This document shows positions 50,515 through 57,930 of a stretch of 64,000 nucleotides of DNA, piece by piece. The number at the start of each line of letters is the position of its first letter. The first letter of the stretch is position 1. The notes beneath the pieces are model-generated. The model did no database searches, had not been told where the DNA came from, and was given only the letters and a program-made list of their open reading frames with translations. The DNA is from Collinsella sp. (lineage in GTDB: Bacteria; Actinomycetota; Coriobacteriia; Coriobacteriales; Coriobacteriaceae): positions 18,806 to 82,805 of the forward strand of contig JAHYYJ010000009.1 of assembly GCA_019425015.1 (NCBI GenBank). The letters are read 5' to 3'. A program made the translations under genes and the position numbers.

Positions 50515-51492
50515 CTACTCACCGTCCAAGGTCGCAAAGAGCGCCAGGTGCAAGGTGCCCGGATCTTGATAGAGATAGTCGGCGCTATCGGGATCGGTGC
50601 CCTCGATGTAGTAATAGATATCCAAACGATAGGTCTGGTCAAGCCCCAGCGTGGCAAGCGTGTTTTGCGGACGCGCGGCCGTCTCGCTCGTGTCCAGCGT
50701 AAAGGTGGCCGGGTCCTGCGTCACGTTGGCGCCGCAGGTGAGCTGACCGTTTTGCCAGCCCAGGAGCATGCCCTCGGTGTAGCCCGCCAGGCCTGCAGGG
50801 GCAGTCGCCGGGTGCTCGGCGCGGTGACCACTATCGGAGCCGTCGAGTTCAAAGATGTTGGTGGCAAGCACCTGGTTGCCGCTCGAGATCTTTATGCCCA
50901 CGCGGGCCGCGCGCAGCAGCTCGGCATCGGCGCCCTGCGGGACCAGCGATTCGGCCAGATACAAGCTGACCTTACCCTTTACTTTGCTGGCGCCCGTTCC
51001 GGTAATGGTGGGTCGCAGATTGATCCAACCGTGGTAGAACGCGGAACCGTTGTCTTTTGCCTGCTCAAACACCGTGGCATCGCCGGCGGAGTTGTTTTGC
51101 GCGCAGGCAGCAAAGCCGTTGAGGTCAAAGGTCGAGACCGGGTAGAGCGTCACGGCGCCGGCCGCGTTGGAAGTCAGGGAAACATCGCCCCGCTGCGACC
51201 AGCTGCCGCGATCGGCGTCGCCCAGCTCCAGCACCAGCTTGGACGTGTCGCTGTGCACGCTCACCGAATTGGTGTTGACCTTCATGTTGTTGGTAAACCA
51301 GGCGTAGGTCGCGGTGCCCAAGGTGGCGGCGAGCGCCACCATAACGAGCGCGATGTAGGCACGCGCGTGGCGGGCGTGGCGGCGGGCGGTGGTTGCGGGC
51401 TCAGTGGGCTCGAAGGCGGCGGTTGCCGCCGTGTTGACGCGCGCCGTCTCTGCCTCGCTGCCGTCTAGCTGCATCTGCTTCTTATCTTGCAT
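50515..51492 (-). CDS. SipW-dependent (TasA-like) secreted protein 3
   Basis: A 325-aa protein. A hydrophilic Thr/Ala/Arg-rich N-terminus of about 45 residues precedes the signal helix ALVMVALAATLGTATYAWFT and the mature region. The C-terminal motif reads YYIEGTDPDSAD, so the usual Cys is replaced by Ser. The chosen start follows AAGGGGG and lies 13 bp after the preceding gene; an earlier in-frame ATG lies inside that gene and was rejected. The mature domain is beta-rich, with frequent Asn/Thr/Gly. Confidence 0.82.
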   Translation of the reverse strand: MQDKKQMQLDGSEAETARVNTAATAAFEPTEPATTARRHARHARAYIALVMVALAATLGTATYAWFTNNMKVNTNSVSVHSDTSKLVLELGDADRGSWSQRGDVSLTSNAAGAVTLYPVSTFDLNGFAACAQNNSAGDATVFEQAKDNGSAFYHGWINLRPTITGTGASKVKGKVSLYLAESLVPQGADAELLRAARVGIKISSGNQVLATNIFELDGSDSGHRAEHPATAPAGLAGYTEGMLLGWQNGQLTCGANVTQDPATFTLDTSETAARPQNTLATLGLDQTYRLDIYYYIEGTDPDSADYLYQDPGTLHLALFATLDGE

Positions 51493-51505
51493 GCCACTCG
51501 CCCCC

Positions 51506-52342
51506 TTATGCCTTGGCCGCGGCAAAGGCAAGCTGCAGCACCACATCGCGGGCCTGGGCCTCGTCGATGCAATTGGCGTCGCAGCCTTCCATGTACACAA
51601 CGTAGCGAACGCTTGCCACCTCGTTGGCGGCCAGCGTGCAGATGGGCGTGGCGCCTGCGCGCGCCGTGGGCGTGTCGCCGGTGCCGTCCATGCTAAAGGC
51701 GCTTATGGCGCGCGCAGGGTCGGCGGCGTAGGTCCAGCCCGAGGCGCCCGCCGCCACGACCACGCCGTCTTGCGCGGTGGTGCGCCTGCTGGTGGCGCCC
51801 GCGGTATTACCCAGGTCGTCGCAGGTAAAGATATGCGTTTGCGTGCCCGATGGGGTCGTGATGACCAGGCCCAGGCGCAGTGCGGCCAGCAGCTGCGGGT
51901 CGCTCGTCACGCTCATCTGCCCCTGATACAGGTACACGTTGAGAGCGCTATCGCTGCCCTTAAGGTACAGCGTGCCCGAAAGGGCGTAGTCGTCCAGCTG
52001 CGCGGTGCAGTCGGCGTAGTCGGTCGTGATGCCCGCGGCGTTTTGGAACGTGCCACGCCAAAAGCGGGAAAGGCCTGCCGTCGAGATGGGATAGAGCGTT
52101 TTGTCGGCGGCGGCTAGCGTTGCCGTTGTGTCCCATGGTCCGTTGGCCGAAAGTCCAATCTGCAGGTCGGAGCCCTCGTCGCTTACCGTGTGTGCCACAG
52201 GCGTCACGTTGGTGTAACGCGAGTTGCTAAACCACGCGTAGGTGGCGGCGCTCAGGGCAGCCACCAGCACGAGCATCCATGCGGCCGCAGCAACCATGCG
52301 ACGGCGCGAGCTCAGGATGTCTTTGATGTTCGATGTACTCAT
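51506..52342 (-). CDS. SipW-dependent (TasA-like) secreted protein 2
   Basis: A 278-aa protein. The signal helix MVAAAAWMLVLVAALSAATY leads into the TYAWFSN motif. Near the C-terminus the common motif is YMEGCDANCIDEA followed by a strand VVLQLAFAAAKA. Cys pairs in CTAQ, CDDLG, CTLA, CDANC may form disulphides after export. Its start follows GGGGGCCGGGG, 11 bp after the previous gene. Mature sequence is rich in Thr, Ser, Gly and Ala, as in fibre subunits. Confidence 0.82.
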   Translation of the reverse strand: MSTSNIKDILSSRRRMVAAAAWMLVLVAALSAATYAWFSNSRYTNVTPVAHTVSDEGSDLQIGLSANGPWDTTATLAAADKTLYPISTAGLSRFWRGTFQNAAGITTDYADCTAQLDDYALSGTLYLKGSDSALNVYLYQGQMSVTSDPQLLAALRLGLVITTPSGTQTHIFTCDDLGNTAGATSRRTTAQDGVVVAAGASGWTYAADPARAISAFSMDGTGDTPTARAGATPICTLAANEVASVRYVVYMEGCDANCIDEAQARDVVLQLAFAAAKA

Positions 52343-52353
52343 GCCCCGGCCCC

Positions 52354-53238
52354 CTACGAACGCTTGCCAGCAAAGCGCAGCGCCAGCGATTGCAAGCTGG
52401 TGGTGGCCAGATTGTTGGTGCAATCGGGGTCGCAGCCTTCGAGCCACACGTACACATCCACACGCACGGGCGTGCTACGGTTGGCTCCCTTGGCAGCGGC
52501 GGGCAAGCTGCAGATCTTGGTCGTGGCCTCCTTGAGGCCCACGATACCGGTGTCTTCGTTGTAATCGCAGAAGTGTGCGCTGGTCAGCTGGTCAAAATGG
52601 ACCGTGGCGCCATCGGAACGGGTGCTGTCGAGCACCAGGTGGTTCTGCTCGTTCTCGCCGGCATCCTTGCCGTCGAGCGTGTTGTAGCGCGCCTGGGGAT
52701 TGTGCTCGCCCGAGACCTCAAAGATGTACTGGCCCGTCACGGTATCGCCCTGCCCTGGAGCATAGGTAACCAGTCCCACACGCAGGGCGGTGGAGATGGG
52801 GTTTGCCGGGTCCTGCTCGGTAAAGTCGATGCCTGACAGGTACACGTCGGTCGCGGCCGAGTTGGTGGCCAGGTACAGGGAAGTCTTGTAGTAATCGGAA
52901 TGCTCGGCGGCACCAAACATGCTGGCAAACAGCGAGTCCTGCGTGGTTCCGCCGGTAAAGCCCGTTACCTTTTGGAAGCCGTTGAGTACGTTGTCGGTCG
53001 AGACGGGATCGAGCAGGCCCGCAAAGCTCAAACCGGCGTTGGTCTTGTACTCGCCGTCGTATTCGTTGGAGATAAGGAAGGTCACACCCGTGCCCGCGGC
53101 CATCTTGACGTCGGTGATATGGCGGTTGGCGTTGTAGATGTACCAGGCATACGTTACGGCTCCGGCAGCAGCAAGCGCCACCAGCAACGTGGCGAGCATG
53201 CGATTGAACTGTTTTCGCAGCGACTGCGCGTCCGACAT
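52354..53238 (-). CDS. SipW-dependent (TasA-like) secreted protein 1
   Basis: First gene of the operon, 294 aa. A short basic leader (MSDAQSLRKQFNRM) precedes the helix LATLLVALAAAGAVTYAWY. The C-terminal motif is WLEGCDPDCTNN followed by a final strand LQSLALRFAG. The mature region is beta-rich with many Asn, Thr and Gly. GGAGGGG lies just before the ATG. The promoter should lie within the 170 bp upstream; TAAAAT on the minus strand near 53293-53298 is a possible -10. Confidence 0.83.
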   Translation of the reverse strand: MSDAQSLRKQFNRMLATLLVALAAAGAVTYAWYIYNANRHITDVKMAAGTGVTFLISNEYDGEYKTNAGLSFAGLLDPVSTDNVLNGFQKVTGFTGGTTQDSLFASMFGAAEHSDYYKTSLYLATNSAATDVYLSGIDFTEQDPANPISTALRVGLVTYAPGQGDTVTGQYIFEVSGEHNPQARYNTLDGKDAGENEQNHLVLDSTRSDGATVHFDQLTSAHFCDYNEDTGIVGLKEATTKICSLPAAAKGANRSTPVRVDVYVWLEGCDPDCTNNLATTSLQSLALRFAGKRS

Positions 53239-53410
53239 GCCCCTCCCTCATTTGCCGCGTTGTAAACTGCCTGGGCACCATTTGCCCATAATGGAGTTAT
53301 TTTACGCGAACGTGCAGTTCATCGGGGGTACAAACGGGACTTTTCGCGTGCTGTTCGCGCTGCGGCGGGCTCCGATGGGGCCACAAATCACCAGTTTTTT
53401 AAAATAGTTC
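53239..53410. other. divergent intergenic region between the secretion operon and tRNA-Val
   Basis: No gene. It contains the inferred promoter of the minus-strand operon. A short GGGC/GCCC hairpin at about 53273-53287 lies within the leader. Confidence 0.4.
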
Positions 53411-53439
53411 TTGCCACCGGGTGGGAGCTCCGTTATATT
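53411..53439 (+). promoter_or_regulatory. promoter of tRNA-Val
   Basis: TTGCCA and TATATT are separated by 17 bp; the -10 ends 29 bp before the tRNA. Confidence 0.75.
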
Positions 53440-53468
53440 ATTTCCTGCGCACTCGCGCACCCTTGATC

Positions 53469-53543
53469 GGGCGTTTAGCTCAGGGGGAGAGCGCTTCCCT
53501 GACACGGAAGAGGTCAGAAGTTCAAATCTTCTAACGCCCACCA
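53469..53543 (+). tRNA. tRNA-Val (anticodon GAC)
   Basis: A complete cloverleaf with encoded CCA. The acceptor stem is GGGCGTT/AACGCCC, the anticodon stem CTTCC/GGAAG encloses CTGACAC (anticodon GAC), and the T-loop is TTCAAAT. It reads GUC and GUU. Unlike tRNA-Leu and tRNA-Phe here, its 3' tail is not duplicated. Confidence 0.97.
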
Positions 53544-53551
53544 AATGTTCG

Positions 53552-53585
53552 CAGCTCAGAGGCTTCGCCTCTGAGCTGTTTTGTT
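53552..53585 (+). terminator. intrinsic terminator of tRNA-Val
   Basis: CAGCTCAGAGG-CTTCG-CCTCTGAGCTG is followed by TTTTGTTTT. Confidence 0.9.
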
Positions 53586-53748
53586 TTACGCCGCCAAGCC
53601 AAGAGGGCGTCGCGGCACCCAAAACCGCTTCGACAACGCCAGCAACCACCCCAACCAAGCCCAAAGCCGCCCAAACAACCCCAGCGGGCGCCCCGATCAG
53701 GCCCGAATGGGCCTCGCAGCCATATCCGGGTGACCCCCGCAAATCGAG

Positions 53749-53922
53749 GGTGAATGGTTTCCCGCGAAGTGAACGCGCCAAAACGGACCCCCGGAGCATC
53801 GACACTTTTTGCGGCTCATTTCCTGCGGTTTTGTCGTTAGAATCCTGCGGTTTTGGCGCCAAAAAGTGTGGATGCTTCGGGGGTCCAAAAACACTCGCTC
53901 ACTTCGCGGGAAACCATTCACC
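53749..53922. repeat. MITE-like inverted repeat element, 174 bp
   Basis: Perfect 24-bp terminal inverted repeats (GGTGAATGGTTTCCCGCGAA... at the left) plus inner pairing of GGACCCCCG/CGGGGGTCC, AGCATC/GATGCT and ACACTTTTT/AAAAAGTGT. The loop holds a direct repeat CCTGCGGTTTTG. No reading frame of interest. It lies 39 bp downstream of the stop of the paralogous PD-(D/E)XK-like gene. Confidence 0.8.
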
Positions 53923-53961
53923 TTCAATACGGCAGCACCCCCTCCGCCGCCAAAGGCCCAC

Positions 53962-55065
53962 TTACCAATGCTGACGTGCCTCAATAACGGTCTGCCAGAG
54001 CTTAAACCGCTTTGTCTCGACGCGCGCCTGTGCCAAATATCGCGCTTCCTCGGTCATGGGCTTGTAAAATATGGGACGCTTGCGACGATGCAGCTTGCGC
54101 CGGACGCGTTCGCACAGGCGAACGAGCTTTTCGTAGTCGCTCGCCTGGTCAGTCGTCACCGTAAAGTACGCGACCCCATTGAGCATCTGCAGCTCGTTGC
54201 GGCGCTCGGCATCCTTGTGGATTTTCTCGCTTCCATCATGGATGGCGTCGCTGTCGTAATCGACCAGCGCGGTAAGCACCTCGGGCAGCAAGCCAGCCCT
54301 TACTTTATCCAGGCCCACCTCCGCTTTCGCCGTAAGCGTTATGTCGGGCGTGCGCTCCAACACGCGCAGTTTGCGGTTGCGCCCATCGTTGTAACCGTCG
54401 CGAATGAAGTACTTCTTGTTCAGCTCGGCCTTGCCCAGCGCAAGCCCGCCGTAATGCGCGGGCAGCGACATAAACATGCAAAGCCCCGACTCCCTTGGAG
54501 ACCGTGAGCCCTCTTCCACGTACGGAAGCAACGCCTTCGCCTTGGCGGCGCCTCTCACCTTTGACGCCCGGTCAAGGTACGCCGCAATGAGCTCCTTGGT
54601 CGCGAGCTTTCCATCGCGCATGCCCGCATCCCTGCTGGTCACCCCGCCGGGAGCAAGGTTATCCAGCCGGTAGTCCGATGTCATGGCATAGCCGGCATAG
54701 ATGGCCTCCGCCGCATCGCCATCGTGCGCGGCCTGCAAAAACGCCAGCTCGGGAGAGCACACGTACGCATCCAGGTCGCCCATCCAGTGGCCCAGCGAGA
54801 TAAACGAACCCGCGGGGAGCTCGTTGGTGCACAGATGCGTCTTAACGTGCTTGGTCCGCCGGCGGTCGGCGCGCGTCGGCACCATCAGATCCAGCACGTC
54901 AATCCCCAGGTCATAGCGATCGATAACCTCCTGCGCCTCCTGGTCACAGAGCGCGCAGGCGCCTGCAATCGACACGATCTCTGGTTCCGAATCCCCAAAT
55001 CGAGGGTTCGGGATGTGCGCCAAGAGCGCCAGCGCAGCGTTATGTGAAACGATAAAGTACCTCAT
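53962..55065 (-). CDS. uncharacterised protein with degenerate PD-(D/E)XK-like domain (paralogue of 28161-29240)
   Basis: A 367-aa protein starting MRYFIVSHNAALALL. The C-terminal part reads LTALVDYDSDAIHDGSEK...DAERRNELQMLNGVAYFTVTTDQ, which aligns by eye with the segment GVILECQGRSAHDG...DAERTTALTSMGYDVIQITYEQ of the gene at 28161-29240. The Glu-x-Gln of that gene is Asp-x-Asp here, so the active site may differ. The middle has CALCDQE and a GLCMFM segment. There is no membrane segment. An inverted repeat element follows its stop, as one precedes the paralogue. Function unknown; possibly DNA-interacting. Confidence 0.6.
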   Translation of the reverse strand: MRYFIVSHNAALALLAHIPNPRFGDSEPEIVSIAGACALCDQEAQEVIDRYDLGIDVLDLMVPTRADRRRTKHVKTHLCTNELPAGSFISLGHWMGDLDAYVCSPELAFLQAAHDGDAAEAIYAGYAMTSDYRLDNLAPGGVTSRDAGMRDGKLATKELIAAYLDRASKVRGAAKAKALLPYVEEGSRSPRESGLCMFMSLPAHYGGLALGKAELNKKYFIRDGYNDGRNRKLRVLERTPDITLTAKAEVGLDKVRAGLLPEVLTALVDYDSDAIHDGSEKIHKDAERRNELQMLNGVAYFTVTTDQASDYEKLVRLCERVRRKLHRRKRPIFYKPMTEEARYLAQARVETKRFKLWQTVIEARQHW

Positions 55066-55191
55066 GGCGCGAAGATAGCACCCGCGTCGGCGGCGGCTCG
55101 CGGCCCTGGCGAGTTTTCGGCAAACGACCAGCAGTTTTTTGCTGCGGCGCGTCCAAAGTGTTCATTCGTCGACGTCTAGCTGCAAATCCGT

Positions 55192-55260
55192 CAAGCTTTT
55201 GGCAAGGTTGCCGCTCAACTGACCAAAAGCTGACCATTTGCTTGCCCATTTGCTTGACGG
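55192..55260. repeat. palindromic segment related to the Tad promoter region
   Basis: Outer arms CCGTCAAGC/GCTTGACGG (9 bp, perfect) enclose GGCAAGGTT, CTGACCAAAAGCTGACCA and a direct repeat of CATTTGCTTG. The blocks CCGTCAAGCT, GGCAAGGTT and CTGACCAAAAGCTGACCA also occur, in another order, at 21590-21645. Confidence 0.6.
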
Positions 55261-55382
55261 CGCGCCCTCGCCAAAATGCTCCGCGACTTCTCGGGCGGTC
55301 GAAGTGCTCGTTTAGCGACCACACGCTCGTCGCTGGGGTATCCTTGGAGCACATGCACCGCAAGCCGCACAAAGGAGCCGCC

Positions 55383-56081
55383 ATGCGCACCGAGCTCGAT
55401 GTTCCCTTTTCGCACAAAGACAAGGCCAAGGCCCTGGGCGCCAAGTGGGACCGAGCCAAGAAGATCTGGTACGTGCCCGATGGCGTCAACCCCAAGCCCT
55501 TTGCCGCGTGGCTGCCCGGCGTAGATCGCTCCGACCCCAGCGCGCCCTACATCTACCTGGTGCTGGGCAAGCGCGAGTGTTGGAAGTGCCACGAGCAGAC
55601 GACGGTCGCGGCCTTTGGCATTCCGTATTGGGCGGCCGAGGACTCGGGCAGCAAGGCTGCGCCCGGCGCTGCGCCCACCATAGACGACGCGGGCCACATC
55701 GCGATCGACACTGCCAGCGCCAACGCCATAGCCATCGTCCCCGCGCTGGGCTGCGTGCCGGCCGAGATCCGCGACTACCTGCGCGAGCGCTGCGGCTACA
55801 AGCCAGTAACGTCGCGCACCACCAAGACCGTATCGCTCGCCAGCACCTGCACCGCCTGCGGCGCGCTGCAAGGCAGCCATTACCTGTTCGAGGAGCCCAC
55901 GTCGCCGTTTGCGCTCACGGCCATCAACAAGCTGCCCGCGCTGGAGTTCGTGCGCGTGGAAGTCGCCGGCGTCTTTGGCATCCCCGCCAGTCAGAGCGAC
56001 TTTGACCAGGCGCTCTTCACCTGGGCACGCGATCACCACACCCAGTTCCATAAGCCCCTGTTCGAGGGGATCTACCTGTAA
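55383..56081 (+). CDS. DUF5710 domain protein
   Basis: A 232-aa protein. The N-terminal 45 residues match the DUF5710 pattern: LDVPFSHKDKAKALGAKWD, then KKIWYVPDG and an FAAWLPG end. This domain is often found in plasmid or mobile-element replication and primase-like proteins, and may bind nucleic acid. The rest has Cys pairs CWKC and CTACG, which could form a zinc site, but no known catalytic motif. AAAGGAG lies 6 bp before ATG; upstream in-frame ATGs lack this. A set of three palindromes follows its stop. Confidence 0.8.
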   Translation: MRTELDVPFSHKDKAKALGAKWDRAKKIWYVPDGVNPKPFAAWLPGVDRSDPSAPYIYLVLGKRECWKCHEQTTVAAFGIPYWAAEDSGSKAAPGAAPTIDDAGHIAIDTASANAIAIVPALGCVPAEIRDYLRERCGYKPVTSRTTKTVSLASTCTACGALQGSHYLFEEPTSPFALTAINKLPALEFVRVEVAGVFGIPASQSDFDQALFTWARDHHTQFHKPLFEGIYL

Positions 56082-56088
56082 GGCAAAG

Positions 56089-56147
56089 CTCGAAAATCGA
56101 GTCCAGTTATCCTCGGAAATCGAGTGCGAAAATCCTCGAAAATCGAG
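56089..56147. repeat. three 13-bp palindromes with exact 23-bp period
   Basis: CTCGAAAATCGAG at 56089, CTCGGAAATCGAG at 56112 and CTCGAAAATCGAG at 56135. Each unit is nearly palindromic, and the period is 23 bp, a little over two helical turns. It begins 8 bp after the DUF5710 stop. Confidence 0.85.
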
Positions 56148-56192
56148 TATGCGCAGGTAGTTAAGCTGCTTAAGCAGTCGATGGCTTCGCTC

Positions 56193-56256
56193 GAGCGTGG
56201 ATGATCTCCCGTTTTTGACAGCCTTTCAGCCCAAAAACGGGAGATCATCCACGCTC
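56193..56256. repeat. perfect 25-bp inverted repeat hairpin
   Basis: GAGCGTGGATGATCTCCCGT and five more bases pair perfectly with their reverse complement across a 14-nt loop and are followed by AATTTT. It could terminate the DUF5710 transcript, though the stem is longer than usual for a terminator and it may be a mobile palindrome. Confidence 0.85.
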
Positions 56257-56297
56257 AATTTTCAATCGTCCAAAAATCCTCGCTCATCAGCAGACAA

Positions 56298-56537
56298 CTA
56301 GGCATCCGTCTCGTCATAGGTAATGGCACATCCGCAGGTTGAGCATTGCTGAGGATAGACTGGAAGGCGCAGGCCTGTTCGAGCGCGTGAGTCGGCGGCG
56401 TGTTTGTCGCGGACGTCGATGAAGCTGATGTCTAGGCATGGAAGGCCTGCACCGCAGCTTGGGCACGGCAGGTAGATTTGGCTGCAGGTGGCCTCGACGA
56501 GCGGGAATAAGCTCCGATCCATCAGAACGCGCGTCAA
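56298..56537 (-). CDS. small zinc-ribbon-like protein, 79 aa
   Basis: Contains two Cys pairs, CPSCGAGLPC and CSTCGC, typical of a zinc ribbon, with about 35 residues between and no other recognisable domain. The likely start is TTG, 4 bp after AGGG; an ATG five codons later has no ribosome binding site. It precedes a stretch of palindromic DNA. I cannot assign a function. Confidence 0.5.
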   Translation of the reverse strand: MTRVLMDRSLFPLVEATCSQIYLPCPSCGAGLPCLDISFIDVRDKHAADSRARTGLRLPVYPQQCSTCGCAITYDETDA

Positions 56538-56697
56538 GTTACCCTATGTGCCGCACGCAATATCGCTTCGCCATCCCATGGCCTCCCCTTTCCCGTTTTA
56601 ACCGTTGAAGAGAGGATGGCAGGATCGCGCGGTCCTCGATGCGGCGCGGCGCGATCCGATCAATCGACATGATTGAGTTGCGGCAGGCTGCACCTAA
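56538..56697. other. intergenic region without recognised features
   Basis: No convincing gene, terminator or palindrome was recognised between the HNH gene stop and the zinc-ribbon gene. Confidence 0.5.
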
Positions 56698-57777
56698 CTA
56701 ATACGGAGCAACGGCTTCCGCATGACGACGCGATTCCGAGAAATCGAACTCGGCGCGATGGGCTTCGAGGAATCGAGCGTTGGGGCGCAAGCGATGTTCG
56801 TCTGGCTCGCGCAACACCGAACCTGCAAACGCCGCATAATCCGTATGCTGCAGAAGATACGACCCGCAAAGTTGATAGTCGCCGCGTACCAGCTCAAGCG
56901 AAATCAGATGGGCGTCGAACAGCGAGTGCAGGTCGCGGCGCAGCAGAATACCGTTGCTGACAATCTGCGACTTGGGACCCGAATAGTTCTCGATATGCGC
57001 GGCTTCGAGCGCCTCGTCGACATTGCAGCCCGAGACGGCGCATCGACCGGTATAGGCCTCAAAGAGCTGATTGCGGAAACGCTGCTGGCCGATTCGTTCG
57101 CGACGCAACGCGTAGCGGACCTTATCATCGTCGCTCACGGGAGCGCCAGAAAACTCCGCCGCGACCGGAGCCTCCTTCATGTAGCTCATATCGGGGAAGA
57201 AACGCGCGTCGGGTCCGCCCTTATGGACGGGGCCGTGCAGTACAAACCAGCTGTTCTCCGGCTCGTAACGCTCAACAAACGCTAGGCCCAGAACCTTGTA
57301 GCCAGCGCTCGTTGCAAAGAAAACGCCAACGGGAACGCCGCACTCCATGCAGTTGATCATCTTTTGGTTGTAGTCCTGGTCGCGCCAGTTTTCGACCGAA
57401 GCACTTTGCGACGAGTACTTGAGCACCCACGTGCCGTCCTCAAGATAGAGCGGCGGAACATCAGGGTAGGCGCCGCGCTTGGAATTGTGCACCGAAAGGG
57501 CAAAGGTCTTCTTGCGCGGATGCTTAACGCGCCCGCGACCAGGCCAAAAGATGCCCGAATCGCGCGGCACCGGAAAGAGCTCGGAATCAATCGTCAGACG
57601 GAAGGGATATTGAGGGCTATCGGCATTGGTGCGATGCGGAAGCTTGTCCCACAGGCCGCCACGCTGCTCCTCGCGCAAGAACCGCTCCCAGGCCTGGACA
57701 TATTCGGACGGCACAAAGCTGCAAGCGCGGTCGAAACTCGGCCGAGCAATCAGCGGAACACTAGAAGCGATACCGTC
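56698..57777 (-). CDS. HNH endonuclease, possibly a modification-dependent restriction enzyme
   Basis: A 359-aa protein. The C-terminal third holds an HNH nuclease: CAVSGCNVDEALEAAHI, then NGILLRRDLHSLFD, the His-Asn-His arrangement with the Cys pair (CAVSGC). The N-terminal two thirds is an unknown domain; its YNQKMINCMECGVPVGVFF segment is reminiscent of SRA-like DNA-base-recognition domains joined to HNH in McrA-type enzymes, but this is a weak match. GGAGG precedes the ATG by 6 bp; the more upstream frame was rejected. It is flanked by palindrome-rich DNA and the TasA-like cluster. No methyltransferase is nearby. Confidence 0.75.
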   Translation of the reverse strand, partial: DGIASSVPLIARPSFDRACSFVPSEYVQAWERFLREEQRGGLWDKLPHRTNADSPQYPFRLTIDSELFPVPRDSGIFWPGRGRVKHPRKKTFALSVHNSKRGAYPDVPPLYLEDGTWVLKYSSQSASVENWRDQDYNQKMINCMECGVPVGVFFATSAGYKVLGLAFVERYEPENSWFVLHGPVHKGGPDARFFPDMSYMKEAPVAAEFSGAPVSDDDKVRYALRRERIGQQRFRNQLFEAYTGRCAVSGCNVDEALEAAHIENYSGPKSQIVSNGILLRRDLHSLFDAHLISLELVRGDYQLCGSYLLQHTDYAAFAGSVLREPDEHRLRPNARFLEAHRAEFDFSESRRHAEAVAPY

Positions 57778-57862
57778 CATAAGGAACCTCCAGGAAGAAC
57801 AGTTCTTCACATTATCGCCGATCCACGCGGGCTCATATGCAGCTGTTTTGCGCAAAGTCGCC

Positions 57863-57898
57863 ACAAAAGAAAGGGACTGCTTCGATTGAAGCGGCCCC
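57863..57898 (-). terminator. intrinsic terminator of the TasA-like gene 57931-58863
   Basis: On the minus strand GGGGCCGCTTC pairs imperfectly with GAAGCAGTCCC around AATC and is followed by TTTCTTTTG. Confidence 0.7.
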
Positions 57899-57930
57899 TA
57901 TCAATTTCGAGTAGATCAGGATAATGGATG

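Noticed and set aside
53302..53862. 186-aa frame on the minus strand
   Set aside because: It runs antisense through tRNA-Val, its terminator and part of the inverted repeat; it has no ribosome binding site.
56089..56147. CRISPR array
   Set aside because: Units are 13 bp with only 10-bp spacers and no cas gene is in the window; no other regular array was seen.
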